A stretch of DNA of 64,000 nt from Arthrobacter psychrolactophilus (GCF_003219795.1 NZ_QJVC01000011.1:32488-96487); one strand, 5' to 3'. Shown: positions 1 to 9,199, numbered from the stretch's first letter. Notes: generated by a model not told the origin, from the letters alone. Numbers and translations are program-made.

Positions 1-929
1 GCTAGGTCAGCCATGTCCTGCGGCAACGAGGCTTCGTCGGGAGAAGCCTCCGGCAGCACTCCGGCGGCGCGAGCCTGGGCCACCAGCGTTTCAGGCATAC
101 AGGTGACCTTGATGCAGCCGCGTCGGCCACAATCGCATTCGGGACCGTCGGGATCGGCGATGATATGTCCAATCTCGCCCACATTGCCCGAGGAGCCCCG
201 GACTACCTCGTCGTTGAGGACCAGCCCGGCACCAATGCCCGTACCAATGTAGACAAAGACAAAGTCCCGAACGCTGCTCGTGGATCCGGCCCAGACCTCA
301 GCCACGGCGGCCGCGGTGACGTCCTTGTCGACGATGACCGGCAGGCCCGTTATCTCGTGCAGGATGTCGCGCAAGGGAACGCGGGCCCAACCGGGCATAT
401 GCGGCGGGTTAACCACGGTGCCGCTGGCGGCATCGACGGGGCCGGGGGTGGCGACGCCAACACCAGCGATGCGCTGCTCGTCGACACCAGATTCGTCAAT
501 GATGTGCCGCACCTTGGCGCCCATTGCCGCGACAACCTCGAAGGGGTCTCCGGCTAGGTCGGTGGGTTCGTCGAGAGAAAGCAACACCGTGCCCACGGCA
601 TCCAGGAGGGCGTAGCTGGTCAGGGCCGGGTCAATGTGAATTCCGACGGCGTACATGCCCTTGGGGTTCAGGCGCAGCATGGTGCGTGGTTTGCCGGGGC
701 CGGAGGCTTCCTTGCCGGCCTCGATGATGAGTCCGGTATCGAGAAGTCGGCGGCAAATATTGGACACCGTTTGCGCGGCAAGTCCGGCTGAGGCCGCTAG
801 TTCCACCCGGCTGAGCCCTTCTTCGGCGCGACGAATGGAATCTAGAATAACCGACTGGTTGTAATCGCCCATCTTCGGCAGATTGGTACCTCGACGGCGC
901 TGCGGTAAACCAGCCTCGGGAACACCCAA
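1..929 (-). CDS. ROK-family transcriptional regulator (partial, C-terminus outside window)
   Basis: The visible 309 codons begin with a winged-helix DNA-binding region (about residues 20-85) and continue into a ROK sugar-kinase-like domain. Visible ROK marks are the GVATPGPVD stretch, the glycine-rich GTGIGAGL turn and the zinc-binding CDCGRRGC cluster near the left edge. ROK repressors normally control sugar uptake or catabolism genes; which ones cannot be told here. The start is taken as TTG at 929 because AAGGAG lies at 936-941 on the minus strand, 6 bases upstream, and the first residues run straight into the HTH. The next ATG downstream would cut into the N-terminal arm. Confidence 0.85.
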   Translation of the reverse strand, partial: MGVPEAGLPQRRRGTNLPKMGDYNQSVILDSIRRAEEGLSRVELAASAGLAAQTVSNICRRLLDTGLIIEAGKEASGPGKPRTMLRLNPKGMYAVGIHIDPALTSYALLDAVGTVLLSLDEPTDLAGDPFEVVAAMGAKVRHIIDESGVDEQRIAGVGVATPGPVDAASGTVVNPPHMPGWARVPLRDILHEITGLPVIVDKDVTAAAVAEVWAGSTSSVRDFVFVYIGTGIGAGLVLNDEVVRGSSGNVGEIGHIIADPDGPECDCGRRGCIKVTCMPETLVAQARAAGVLPEASPDEASLPQDMADL

Positions 930-1051
930 AATTTACTCCTTGACAGATGTCATACAAACGGTGGCGGACTCCCCTAATGTCCACCTGCAACATTACCTTT
1001 AGCTGCGCTCCTGCGCGTGAACGCCACGGCTCAGAACTCACACAGTGATTG

Positions 1052-2224
1052 CTACAAAAGGGGCCGCCGTGAAACGCTCACGGTGAACTTGCTATTGCGT
1101 CCCACGAGCTCGGTGGGGCCAACAAGTTTTTCTAGGGATCCACGGTACTGCAGGTGACTGTTATAAACACACCATAACTCCCCTCCCGGAGCGAGCACTC
1201 GCCCGGCCTCGGCAAAGAGTTTCAGCGCGATCCCCGCATGCACGGTGGCCCCCACATGGAAGGGCGGATTGAGCACGATCAGCCCGGCAGATCCTCCACC
1301 TTGGCTGCTCAGAGCGTCATCGCGCACCACCTCCACGCGCTCCCCCACACCATTGGCCGCCGCCGTGGCTCGTGTTGAGGCCACCGCGGCGGCGGATTGA
1401 TCGCTGGCAATGACGCGCATCTGCCCTCTGGCCTTGGCGAGCGAGACGGCGATGGTGCCATTGCCGCAACCTAGGTCGATCGCGGTGTTGTCCTGGCGCA
1501 TCTGCGGCACAAACTCGAGTAAGAAACGGGTCCCGACATCAACTTTGGTACCGCCAAAGGTCGCCCCGTGGGCGCACAGCCACAGGTCCAAGTCCGCGTG
1601 ATATTCCTTTCGCGGGAAGCTCGACGTCGGAGCCTCCTTCCGCGGGCCACTGACCTTCAGCGGGCGAGACTTGCGCCAGGCCCGGCCGGCCGACACGTGG
1701 GAAAAGTAGTTTTCGAGGACGGTGTTCATGGCCACGGTCATGTGTTTGACCCGTCCGCCAGCAAAAATCTGAACCTCTGGGCTGGCGTGGGCGGCGATGA
1801 GTTCGGCCGTCTCACTGACCTCCTCGAGGCTGCGCGGGAGCTGCCATAGCACCACGGTTGCGCCACTAAACAGTTCGGCGCTCAGCGGCAGGGAGGTGTA
1901 GCTCTCCGAGCGGTTGAAATGCTCGGCGTTGTGGCTCAGTGCCAGCTCGCCAGATAGCCCATCTTGCTGGACCCGTAGTCCCGTCAACTCATGGACGGAG
2001 GCGGCGGCGAGCGTCAACGCCCCGTACCGCTCGCCCACGATGACCACGTCGCCGCTGCCAGCTAGCTTCAGCGCCTCGGCCGCCTCGTTGAGGAGCAGTT
2101 CATCCGTGGCGTCGTGCGCGAAGAGGTTAGCTGCTTCAATGTCGGGAAAGCGGCGCAGCTGCGCAAAGTCGAAGGGGGCTACCTCAGGGGTAGCCAGGTT
2201 CTCGCCGCTGCTATTTTGCTCCAC
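1052..2224 (-). CDS. class I SAM-dependent methyltransferase, RsmC/RlmG-like
   Basis: This 390-residue protein has two halves, as in the RsmC/RlmG family of rRNA guanine-N2 methyltransferases. The N-terminal half is a degenerate methyltransferase-like domain. The C-terminal half carries the SAM-binding DLGCGNG (250-256) and the catalytic NPPF (319-322) typical of N-methylation of exocyclic amines. It probably modifies 16S or 23S rRNA in the cytoplasm, but the target guanine cannot be read from sequence. It stands alone on the minus strand, 122 bases downstream of the ROK gene start. The family is secure; the exact substrate is inferred. Confidence 0.8.
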   Translation of the reverse strand: MEQNSSGENLATPEVAPFDFAQLRRFPDIEAANLFAHDATDELLLNEAAEALKLAGSGDVVIVGERYGALTLAAASVHELTGLRVQQDGLSGELALSHNAEHFNRSESYTSLPLSAELFSGATVVLWQLPRSLEEVSETAELIAAHASPEVQIFAGGRVKHMTVAMNTVLENYFSHVSAGRAWRKSRPLKVSGPRKEAPTSSFPRKEYHADLDLWLCAHGATFGGTKVDVGTRFLLEFVPQMRQDNTAIDLGCGNGTIAVSLAKARGQMRVIASDQSAAAVASTRATAAANGVGERVEVVRDDALSSQGGGSAGLIVLNPPFHVGATVHAGIALKLFAEAGRVLAPGGELWCVYNSHLQYRGSLEKLVGPTELVGRNSKFTVSVSRRPLL

Positions 2225-2302
2225 TGGGCAACTCTACCGCCGCCCTTTTGTTCGGCAAGCAAGGCCGCCGCCTCAGGTGCGTAATGTCACACCAGGGTGA
2301 GG

Positions 2303-2704
2303 CTAACTGATTTCCAGCGCGTCCAGGTAGAGCCATTGCTTACCGTCACGGACGAAGCTGCTGGTTTCCGTCAGCGAATCTCGACGCTTCCGATTCGTGG
2401 CGGAACGGTAGCTGGCCCGGAAGCTGACGACGCCGGAGTCGTCAAAGTAGCCGCCTTGGCTCGTGCTCAGGATTTCTAGCAGGTACCACTGCTGATCAGG
2501 GTCCAGCTCCAACGTTGCCGGTCGCGTGTCGGGATGCCACGAGTGCAGCAGATACCGCACATCGCCCAGGGCAAACGCCGTGTACCGGGAACGCATGAGC
2601 GCCTCGGCTGTTGGCGGGTAAGCCACAAGGTCCGTGTCAAGACCGTTGAGGTATTTGGCGCAGCATCCCTCGTAGCTCTCTCCGCTGTTACAGGGGCATC
2701 TCAT
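2303..2704 (-). CDS. YchJ-family (UPF0225) SEC-C-like metal-binding protein
   Basis: The 133-residue protein opens with a Cys cluster (C3, C5, C14, C15), a short zinc-binding knuckle related to the SecA C-terminal SEC-C motif. It is followed by the NTF2-like YchJ domain with the conserved segment around LMRSRYTAF. Family members bind zinc and have no established biochemical role. Its ATG overlaps the stop codon of the upstream GntR gene by 4 bases, so the two are translationally coupled. Confidence 0.8.
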   Translation of the reverse strand: MRCPCNSGESYEGCCAKYLNGLDTDLVAYPPTAEALMRSRYTAFALGDVRYLLHSWHPDTRPATLELDPDQQWYLLEILSTSQGGYFDDSGVVSFRASYRSATNRKRRDSLTETSSFVRDGKQWLYLDALEIS

Positions 2705-3504
2705 GACTGGGGCCTTTCCGGCGTTGACGCTGTGGCGGGAGCTGATTCACTGTGTTGGTGGAACCACTCGATATGGGATTTGAGGGCCGCGGCGGCCGCA
2801 CCGCCGTCGTTGGCTATGACCGCGGCAACAATGTCTTCATGCTGCTGGCGCAGTGTCGGGACCATCGTCTCCCAGTGGTCATCGCTGGTAATAGCGGCGC
2901 CGACATACCCCTGGATGGCCGAGCGCAGGGATTCCATCATTGACGTGACAACGGCGTTGCCGGCGAGGGAGCTCAAGTAGACGTGGAAGGCGGCATCCAA
3001 GACGTGAAAAGCCTCGCGGCTCAGTCCCGGGGCCGCCATGGCCGTCAGTGCCCCACGTAGTTTGCTAACTTGTTCGGCACTGCGCGGGCTGGCCGCGGCC
3101 TCAACAGCCGCCCAGGTTTCCATCATGACGCGCGTCTGGACGATGTCGGCCACAGGGAAATGATTGGTGGCCATGTGCAGCCGCAGCGTCGAGGCGAGTC
3201 CGGCGCTTGGGTTGGCGATCACAACGGTTCCTGACTGCGGTCCGGATCCTACGCCTGTCCGCACGACACCCATGGCGTCGAGAACGCGAATGGCGTCACG
3301 GACCGAAGCCCGGGAAATGCCGTGCCGGAGGGCGAGGGCTCTCTCCCCGGGCAGCTGGTCCCCGACCTTGATTTTCCCTTGACGCAAATCAACCTCGATG
3401 CTGGCCAGGACGGCGTCATAACTACGGGCACCGTGGGCTGCTGATTCCCAGGGAGCCACGGGTGCGGGTGTGGGCTCTTCTCGAGCAAAATCTGGCGTGG
3501 ACAC
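2701..3504 (-). CDS. GntR-family regulator, FadR (FCD) subfamily
   Basis: The 267-residue protein has an N-terminal winged helix (about 28-95, with GERALALRHGISRASVRDA as the recognition segment) and an all-helical FCD effector domain (about 110-245). FCD regulators bind small carboxylic acids, often through a metal site, and repress catabolic operons as dimers. Here the only co-transcribed neighbour is a YchJ-type protein overlapping by 4 bases, so the regulated pathway is not obvious. It may act on distant genes. Confidence 0.87.
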   Translation of the reverse strand: MSTPDFAREEPTPAPVAPWESAAHGARSYDAVLASIEVDLRQGKIKVGDQLPGERALALRHGISRASVRDAIRVLDAMGVVRTGVGSGPQSGTVVIANPSAGLASTLRLHMATNHFPVADIVQTRVMMETWAAVEAAASPRSAEQVSKLRGALTAMAAPGLSREAFHVLDAAFHVYLSSLAGNAVVTSMMESLRSAIQGYVGAAITSDDHWETMVPTLRQQHEDIVAAVIANDGGAAAAALKSHIEWFHQHSESAPATASTPERPQS

Positions 3505-3583
3505 TGCACCATTCTTCCATTGTTTGGCTACCGCGCGCGTTACCCTTTGTGACGATAAGGAACGCTACGAAGACGCGGAGACA

Positions 3584-3620
3584 AAAAGATCCGGCCATCG
3601 TAACGATGACCGGATCTTTT
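3584..3620 (-). terminator. Rho-independent terminator of the tRNA-Ala array
   Basis: AAAAGATCCGG and CCGGATCTTTT form an 11-bp stem, extended inside by CATCG/CGATG. On the minus strand it ends in a T-run directly 3' of the last tRNA-Ala gene. The symmetrical A/T flanks could also stop plus-strand transcription. Confidence 0.85.
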
Positions 3621-3624
3621 GTTT

Positions 3625-3700
3625 TGGTGGAGCTGAGGGGACTCGAACCCCTGACCCCCTGCATGCCATGCAGGTGCGCTACCAGCTGCGCCACAGCCCC
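3625..3700 (-). tRNA. tRNA-Ala(GGC), third in transcription order
   Basis: This is a 76-nt cloverleaf with encoded CCA. The acceptor GGGGCTG/CAGCTCC contains the G3:U70 pair that identifies alanine tRNAs. The anticodon loop ATGGCAT gives anticodon GGC between CCTGC/GCAGG stems. Confidence 0.97.
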
Positions 3701-3752
3701 AAAACTTATTTAGTTGTAAACCACCATGAGATCTTGCAATCCATGATGTGTT

Positions 3753-3828
3753 TGGTGGAGCTGAGGGGACTCGAACCCCTGACCCCCTGCATGCCATGCA
3801 GGTGCGCTACCAGCTGCGCCACAGCCCC
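3753..3828 (-). tRNA. tRNA-Ala(GGC), second in transcription order
   Basis: The gene is identical over all 76 nt to its two neighbours, with G3:U70, anticodon GGC and encoded CCA. It is separated from the next copy by a 52-bp spacer that is itself an exact repeat. Confidence 0.97.
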
Positions 3829-3880
3829 AAAACTTATTTAGTTGTAAACCACCATGAGATCTTGCAATCCATGATGTGTT

Positions 3881-3956
3881 TGGTGGAGCTGAGGGGACTC
3901 GAACCCCTGACCCCCTGCATGCCATGCAGGTGCGCTACCAGCTGCGCCACAGCCCC
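3881..3956 (-). tRNA. tRNA-Ala(GGC), first in transcription order
   Basis: This is the first of the three identical 76-nt alanine tRNA genes on the minus strand. Its upstream flank differs from the 52-bp spacer of the other copies and leads to the candidate array promoter. Confidence 0.97.
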
Positions 3957-4019
3957 AAACACTTACTTCTTGTTGTTCCTTTTCCTTGACCTTTCGGTCT
4001 TGGCCGGAGCAACCTGACT

Positions 4020-4049
4020 ATATTAGAACAACTTTTGCCAAACTTACAA
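4020..4049 (-). promoter_or_regulatory. candidate promoter of the tRNA-Ala array
   Basis: On the minus strand, TTGTAA (4049-4044) and TAATAT (4025-4020) are separated by 18 bp, a sigma-70-type arrangement. It lies about 64 bases upstream of the first tRNA and just past the 3' end of the histidine phosphatase gene. Position and hexamers support it; it is untested. Confidence 0.55.
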
Positions 4050-4068
4050 ATCGGGGTTTCTCAGGCCG

Positions 4069-4803
4069 TTAATCCTCGACCGGTTCTGCCAGAACTTCAG
4101 GTATTTCATAGGGTTCCGGGAGCGTTCCAACGTTATGTTCCAGCAACCGCCAGTGACTGGAATCAGCATCCAGGATGTTTTCCTCAACAACAGACCAGTG
4201 GCAATTCGAGAGCCCCGACAAGGTCCGCCACAGTTCTTCGGGCAAACCCAAAAGTTTTGCGAGGGCCACACGCGTTGCCCCTCCATGGGTTGTCACCACT
4301 AGGGTCCCACCCTCGGGCAAGGCCCGGACGTGCTCAAGAATGGCGTCCACCATGCGCGTCGCCACGTCGCGGCGGGTTTCTCCCCCACCGGCGCGTACTC
4401 CCGGCTCGTCGAGCTGCCAGCGGTGGATCTCCTCCGGGTACCGCTCGATGATCTCCGCGAAGGTCAGCCCCTCCCAGCTTCCACCGAAAGTCTCCCGGAG
4501 CCTCGCATCAACCGTGACGTCCAGGGCGGTCAGGGCCGCCAGTGCCTTGGCTGTGGCATAGGCGCGGGAGAGGTCTGAGGAGACCAGCTGCACGGCGTCA
4601 TCGAGGACCGGGCCCAGCTTGCTTGCCAAGAGTGCCGCGGCACGCCCCGCCTGCGTCTCCCCCACCGCATCCAGTGCGATATCGCTTTGTCCCTGAAAGC
4701 GACGTTCCGCATTCCAGGAGGTGCGTCCGTGACGCAAAAAAATAACCCGCCGGCGGGGGCCGGCGGGCTGCAAAACTGAGCGCTCGGGGCCATTGGAAGC
4801 CAT
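4069..4803 (-). CDS. histidine phosphatase family protein (possible glucosyl-3-phosphoglycerate phosphatase)
   Basis: The 244-residue protein carries the phosphohistidine RHG motif (24-26, nucleophile H25), the second catalytic His in TTHGGA (H173) and a Glu in the SWEGLTF segment. Family members remove phosphate from sugar phosphates or phosphoglycerates. Its position directly after rsfS matches M. tuberculosis GpgP (Rv2419c), which dephosphorylates glucosyl-3-phosphoglycerate in methylglucose lipopolysaccharide synthesis. That substrate is inferred from synteny only; a general phosphoglycerate mutase-like activity is possible. It follows rsfS with a 39-base gap and is probably in the same operon. 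Confidence 0.85.
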   Translation of the reverse strand: MASNGPERSVLQPAGPRRRVIFLRHGRTSWNAERRFQGQSDIALDAVGETQAGRAAALLASKLGPVLDDAVQLVSSDLSRAYATAKALAALTALDVTVDARLRETFGGSWEGLTFAEIIERYPEEIHRWQLDEPGVRAGGGETRRDVATRMVDAILEHVRALPEGGTLVVTTHGGATRVALAKLLGLPEELWRTLSGLSNCHWSVVEENILDADSSHWRLLEHNVGTLPEPYEIPEVLAEPVED

Positions 4804-4842
4804 GAAATGACCTATCTATAGTTCCTGAGCCCGTCTAAGGGG

Positions 4843-5259
4843 TTAGTTTTCGGTGTCTGCTTCTGCAACGGCCTCAGCAGGCTTCGCCGAAGGATCGGAC
4901 TCTGCAAGCTGCAGGTCGATGACGGGGCAGTCACCGTAGAGGCGTTCCAGGGCGTAGAAGACGCGGTCTTCTTCATGCTGAATGTGGAAGACGATGTCGG
5001 CGTAGTCCAACAAGACCCAACGGCCGCTGGAGCGACCCTCGCGACGTACGGGACGCATGTCGAACTTGTGGAGCTCATCTTCGATGCCGTCTGCAATTGC
5101 GTTGACCTGGCGCTCGGTGGCACCTGATGCAATGAAGAAGAGATCCGTGATGGCCAGACGTTCGCTCACGTCGATGGCTGTTACGTTCTGAGCCAGCTTG
5201 TCCGAGGCCGCGCGGGCTGCTGCCCGTGCAAGGTTGATGGACTGTTCTGTTGCTGTCAC
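4843..5259 (-). CDS. rsfS: ribosome silencing factor RsfS
   Basis: This 138-residue RsfS/Iojap protein binds ribosomal protein uL14 on the 50S subunit and blocks subunit joining when nutrients are limiting. The segment ASGATERQVNAIADGIED and the later GRWVLLDYADIVFHI are the conserved RsfS core. It is about 20 residues longer than the E. coli protein because of an acidic C-terminal tail. It sits between a nadD-linked membrane protein gene and the histidine phosphatase, the usual actinobacterial arrangement. Confidence 0.93.
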   Translation of the reverse strand: MTATEQSINLARAAARAASDKLAQNVTAIDVSERLAITDLFFIASGATERQVNAIADGIEDELHKFDMRPVRREGRSSGRWVLLDYADIVFHIQHEEDRVFYALERLYGDCPVIDLQLAESDPSAKPAEAVAEADTEN

Positions 5260-5286
5260 TACTGTTTCCTTTGATTGGTAAAAAAT

Positions 5287-6828
5287 TTAGCGTGCAAGTG
5301 CGGTGAAAAACATTATGGCCCCAACAACGATCGCGGCACCACCGGCAACCACGGATCCCCACTGAATCAGCAAGTTTCGCTGTGTTCTGCCCAGTCCTGC
5401 TGTCATGGCGTCCAGGGGTTCAAGCCCATGGGCGTAATCGGCAGGAATGGGTGGCATCTGTGAGCGTTGCACGGCCGCCGCTGCCTCAGCCTCGGCGGGG
5501 ACGGCGGCCTGACTACCGGTAGCCATGGCCTCGGCCTGCTTGAGCGTGTTGCTGCGACCACCGCTGACCGGACGATCCGCGGTGGGGCGGGGCACGGTAC
5601 GCGCCGTCAGAGCCGCGTCAAAACGGTCGGCGCGGACGTTCGGGACAGTCGCGGTGGTGTCTTGAACTGGCGTCGAAGCCGTGGGGGTCGGTGGAAGTTT
5701 CGGGGTTGCCGTCTGCTTCGTTGTTGTTCCGGGCCGTTTTGAGGCGCCCCGGATGGCAGCATTTGCCACGATCGGCACATGCGTCGTGGTGGGTTGACGC
5801 AGGATGGGACGATCGGCACCGGGAACCTCGATGAAGTCCAACGGAGTCACCATGGCGAGGTTGTTGGTCGCCGTAGGATCCGAGGCCGGACGTCGATTTT
5901 TCGCACTTTCCTGGGCCAGGCGTTCGCGAGCCTGCGCTCGCTCGGCCAAGATGGCGGCGCGTTCTGCCTCGGCACGCTGTGCCGCCAGGATCCGCAGTTC
6001 CTCGGTGCTCGGTGCCACAGCGGCCGCTGGCGGACCTGCCGACACGGGATAGTAGCTGCCACCGGCCACAAGGCCGGGCAGTGGCGGATGAGTTGCGGCC
6101 GGATCGGCAGCAACTTCCTCGGTAACCGCTGCTACCTCGGGAGCCGCCGGAGCTTCGGCATTCAAGATAGTGGCGGGAGCCTCAGGCTCAGCCGCGGCCG
6201 CCTCGTCTGCCGGGGCGAGCACGGCGGGAGCTTCCGCTGCGGGAACCGGAGTGGGTTCCGGCGTCGGGCGCGGGGCAGGTGAGGCGACAGGCTGGCTCGC
6301 CGGGAGACCCCGGTTGGCCCGTACTACTGCCGCACGACGACCCACGCGAGTGGGCTGTGCCGCGGCTGGGGCCGGGCTTGCCTCGACGGGCTGTTGGGCC
6401 ACGACGGGCTCAGCCGCGATAGGAGTTTTGGGGGCCGGAGTCGGCGTCTTGGCCGGGACGACCGGGTTGACGGCGGTGACCGGGGCACGCTCGGCGTCGA
6501 GCTGTGACTGGCGAATGGTCCGTCGGGACGGGAGCGGGCTCAATCCCGGAGGGTCTATGAGTTCCTTGTAGGCGCGCAGGGCGGCACGATCGCGGGCCCT
6601 GGTCTGCGATTGCCGTTCGGCCCGGTGGGCGTGCGGCTCCGGGCGGGAGGCTGGAACGGGCGGCGCAACGGAGGCTGAGGCGTTCTCGCCCGGGGCAACG
6701 GCTTCCGCCGGCGCCTGGGCGGCAGGGCTGAGCGGCACCGGCGGCTTGGCCGCGGCGCTTGCTGCTTGTGCCGACTGTGCGCGCAGTTCCCTGCGGCTAC
6801 GAATCGGCTCCGTTTCCTTACTCATCAC
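5287..6828 (-). CDS. Pro/Ala-rich protein with a single C-terminal membrane anchor, unknown function
   Basis: The 513-residue protein is almost entirely low-complexity Ala/Pro/Glu sequence with scattered Arg-rich patches such as SRRELR (about 11) and SRRTIR (about 100). One hydrophobic segment lies at the extreme C-terminus (about 486-508), so it looks like a tail-anchored or single-pass protein with a long disordered cytoplasmic region. No enzymatic motif is visible. Its ATG overlaps the nadD stop by 4 bases and rsfS follows 27 bases later, so it is translated with NAD-synthesis and ribosome-silencing genes. Similar proteins occupy this slot in related genera, as far as I recall. Confidence 0.8.
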   Translation of the reverse strand: MMSKETEPIRSRRELRAQSAQAASAAAKPPVPLSPAAQAPAEAVAPGENASASVAPPVPASRPEPHAHRAERQSQTRARDRAALRAYKELIDPPGLSPLPSRRTIRQSQLDAERAPVTAVNPVVPAKTPTPAPKTPIAAEPVVAQQPVEASPAPAAAQPTRVGRRAAVVRANRGLPASQPVASPAPRPTPEPTPVPAAEAPAVLAPADEAAAAEPEAPATILNAEAPAAPEVAAVTEEVAADPAATHPPLPGLVAGGSYYPVSAGPPAAAVAPSTEELRILAAQRAEAERAAILAERAQARERLAQESAKNRRPASDPTATNNLAMVTPLDFIEVPGADRPILRQPTTTHVPIVANAAIRGASKRPGTTTKQTATPKLPPTPTASTPVQDTTATVPNVRADRFDAALTARTVPRPTADRPVSGGRSNTLKQAEAMATGSQAAVPAEAEAAAAVQRSQMPPIPADYAHGLEPLDAMTAGLGRTQRNLLIQWGSVVAGGAAIVVGAIMFFTALAR

Positions 6829-7487
6829 TTACTCATTCGGTTCTCAGTGCTCAGCGACACAAGGCCTGCTCCGGCATCTGTTCCGGGCTGAACATACAGT
6901 CCATACTTGGCAATATATTGCACGACGCCGTCCGGAACCAGATACCAGACGGGATTCTGTTCGGCCACGCGCTTACGGCAATCCGTTGAAGAAATCGCCA
7001 TGGCAGGGACCTCCAACAAACTTACATCGGTACGCCCGCGGTCATCGAGCACGTGACCGGGACGGGTAACACCCACAAAATGGGCTAGATCCCACAGTTC
7101 GTCGCTATCTTTCCATGACATGATCTGTGACATGGCGTCGGCGCCTGTGATGAAGAACAAGTCAGCCTCGGGCCGCGTACGATGCAGATCACGCAAGGTG
7201 TCGATCGTAAACGTGGGTCCGGGACGATCAATATCCACCCGGCTCACGGTAAAGCGCGGGTTCGCCGCCGTGGCAATGACCGTCATCAGGTACCGGTGCT
7301 CGGCGGCACTGACACGACTTTTCGCCTTCTGCCAGGGCTCGCCGGTAGGGACAAAAATAACTTCATCAAGTTCAAAAACACTCGCAACCTCACTGGCTGC
7401 GACAAGGTGACCATGGTGGATCGGATCAAACGTGCCACCCATGACTCCAACACGGAGACGGCTCCGGGTGCCCTCAGTCGACGGCAC
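6825..7487 (-). CDS. nadD: nicotinate-nucleotide adenylyltransferase
   Basis: The enzyme transfers AMP from ATP to nicotinate mononucleotide, giving deamido-NAD in NAD biosynthesis. The 220-residue protein has the nucleotidyltransferase signature [11 protein letters not shown] (about 17-27) and the C-terminal [10 protein letters not shown], equivalent to the ISST-x-x-R motif. Length is normal. It begins 13 bases after a small membrane protein gene and overlaps the next gene by 4 bases, so it is inside an operon. Confidence 0.95.
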   Translation of the reverse strand: MPSTEGTRSRLRVGVMGGTFDPIHHGHLVAASEVASVFELDEVIFVPTGEPWQKAKSRVSAAEHRYLMTVIATAANPRFTVSRVDIDRPGPTFTIDTLRDLHRTRPEADLFFITGADAMSQIMSWKDSDELWDLAHFVGVTRPGHVLDDRGRTDVSLLEVPAMAISSTDCRKRVAEQNPVWYLVPDGVVQYIAKYGLYVQPGTDAGAGLVSLSTENRMSK

Positions 7488-7500
7488 CCGGATGGTGTCC

Positions 7501-7749
7501 TTAGTGATGAGAGGACGCCGAATCGTTGCCGTGCATGTGCTTATTGGTGTGCTGACGGTGGGGATCTTCAGATTCCTCCACTGCCTCGTGACGGTTGCCC
7601 AAGTTCATGAAGGAGACCGTGACCAGCATGAGCAGCAGCAATGCGGCGAGCATGACGCCGCCGATAACCAACGGCGGTGCAATCAACGGTGCAAGTTCTT
7701 CATGTTCCTCTGCAGCGGCTAGTACGACGCCGGCAAGCTGGGTCAGCAT
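7501..7749 (-). CDS. small membrane protein with His-rich tail
   Basis: This 82-residue protein has a short N-terminal region, one strong transmembrane helix (about 25-49) and a hydrophilic tail with seven histidines in the last 25 residues. The start ATG at 7749 has a purine-rich GGGGAGA immediately upstream. It lies 13 bases before nadD and 131 bases after proA, so it is probably the first gene of the nadD operon. Function unknown; the His-rich tail might bind metal, but that is only a guess. Confidence 0.7.
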   Translation of the reverse strand: MLTQLAGVVLAAAEEHEELAPLIAPPLVIGGVMLAALLLLMLVTVSFMNLGNRHEAVEESEDPHRQHTNKHMHGNDSASSHH

Positions 7750-7880
7750 TATTTCTCCCCTTGGGTGCGTGGCCGGGCAGCAGTATCGCCGCAGCCGGTC
7801 CAGTTATTGCGTGAATTCCTTCTAATGGTACGTGTAAACGACGTGCACTGGCACACCGGCACGCTGCATCGGGCCCCTGA

Positions 7881-9161
7881 TCAGCCCCGGACCTGGCCCT
7901 CACCCTGTACGATCCACTTCGTGGTGGTGAGTTCTGTCAGGCCCATGGGCCCCCGGGCGTGCAGTTTTTGTGTGGAAATTCCCACTTCCGCACCCAGACC
8001 CAGTTCGCCACCATCGGTGAAACGTGTGCTGGCATTCACAATGACGGCCGCCGAATCAATCTCGGCAATAAAGGTCTCCGCATTGCCCAGATCGTTGGTC
8101 AGGATGGCCTCGGTGTGTCCCGTGCTCCAGGTGCGGATGTGCTTGATGGCCTCATCCATGGAGTCAACCATCTTCACGGCCAGGTCAAGGTCCATGTATT
8201 CGGTGCCCCAATCCTCATCCGTGGCTGCCGTTGCCGTGATCCCGGCGGGCAACATAGCCTGAACCCGCTCGTCAACATGGAGGCGAACGCCGGCCTTGTT
8301 CAGTGCGCGCAGCACGGCCGGAAGCACCGTGGCGTCTTTGTGGACCAGGAGTGTTTCCACCGTATTGCAGACGCTGGGGCGCTGCGTCTTGGCGTTCAAC
8401 AAAATGTCGACGCTCATTTCTTCCTTGGCGCTGCTGTCAATGAAGATGTGGACGTTGCCCTCCCCGGTCTCGATGACGGGGACGGCTGAGTTGTTCACCA
8501 CAGTTTGGATGAGTTCCCGGCCGCCGCGGGGAATCAGCACGTCGACCTGGCCGCGAGCCTTCATGATGAGGTTCGCGCCTTCGCGTCCGTACTGGTCAAC
8601 AGATTGCACCGCGTCGGCCGGCAGCCCCACGCGATCAAGGGCATCGCGGAGCAGGCCCAGGAGCGCCTTGTTGGTGTGCGCGGCGGCCGTGCCACCGCGC
8701 AAGATCACGGCATTGCCACTCTTGAGTGCCAGCCCAGCGATGTCAACGGTCACGTTGGGGCGCGCCTCGTAAATGGCGGCGACAACACCCATGGGCACAT
8801 TGATCTGTCGCATGCGCAAGCCATTGGGTAGGGTTTGTCCGCGCACCACATTGCCCACGGGATCGGGCAGGGTTGCCAAGTTTTCCAGGGCGTCAGCCAG
8901 TCCCTGCATGCGTGCCTTGGTCAGGGTCAGGCGGTCCAGCATCGAGGCGGAGGTGCCGTTTTCCTTGCCGGCGGCGACGTCTTTAGCGTTAGCGGCCAGC
9001 ACCATGTCCTGGTTTTCCAGCAAGGATGCGGCCATGGCGCGCAGACCCTTGTCTTTCCAGGCCCGGTTGGCGCGGGCCATGCGACGCGCGGCCCTGCGGG
9101 CACGGTCGGTGATAGCGCGAACGTCGGCGGCTACGTTTTGTTCAACAATCTGCTCGGTCAT
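7881..9161 (-). CDS. proA: gamma-glutamyl phosphate reductase
   Basis: ProA reduces gamma-glutamyl phosphate with NADPH to glutamate semialdehyde, the second step of proline synthesis. The 426-residue protein shows the aldehyde dehydrogenase-like fold, with the catalytic Cys in the VCNTVETLL segment and the conserved stretch IPRGGRELI. It follows proB with a 38-base gap on the same strand. Confidence 0.96.
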   Translation of the reverse strand: MTEQIVEQNVAADVRAITDRARRAARRMARANRAWKDKGLRAMAASLLENQDMVLAANAKDVAAGKENGTSASMLDRLTLTKARMQGLADALENLATLPDPVGNVVRGQTLPNGLRMRQINVPMGVVAAIYEARPNVTVDIAGLALKSGNAVILRGGTAAAHTNKALLGLLRDALDRVGLPADAVQSVDQYGREGANLIMKARGQVDVLIPRGGRELIQTVVNNSAVPVIETGEGNVHIFIDSSAKEEMSVDILLNAKTQRPSVCNTVETLLVHKDATVLPAVLRALNKAGVRLHVDERVQAMLPAGITATAATDEDWGTEYMDLDLAVKMVDSMDEAIKHIRTWSTGHTEAILTNDLGNAETFIAEIDSAAVIVNASTRFTDGGELGLGAEVGISTQKLHARGPMGLTELTTTKWIVQGEGQVRG

Positions 9162-9199
9162 GCCTCAAGTCTAAGGCACAACCCTCGATTGCGCCTGAG

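Larger units (their letters stand above)
3625..3956 (-). repeat. 128-bp exact tandem repeat carrying tRNA-Ala
   Basis: Three tRNA genes start exactly 128 bp apart (3625, 3753, 3881). The two spacers (3701-3752 and 3829-3880) are base-for-base identical, so the unit of duplication was tRNA plus spacer. Perfect identity suggests recent expansion or gene conversion. Confidence 0.95.

Noticed and set aside
3625-3956. Regularly spaced repeats resembling a CRISPR array
   Set aside because: The repeat units are complete tRNA-Ala genes and the spacers are identical to each other, the opposite of CRISPR.
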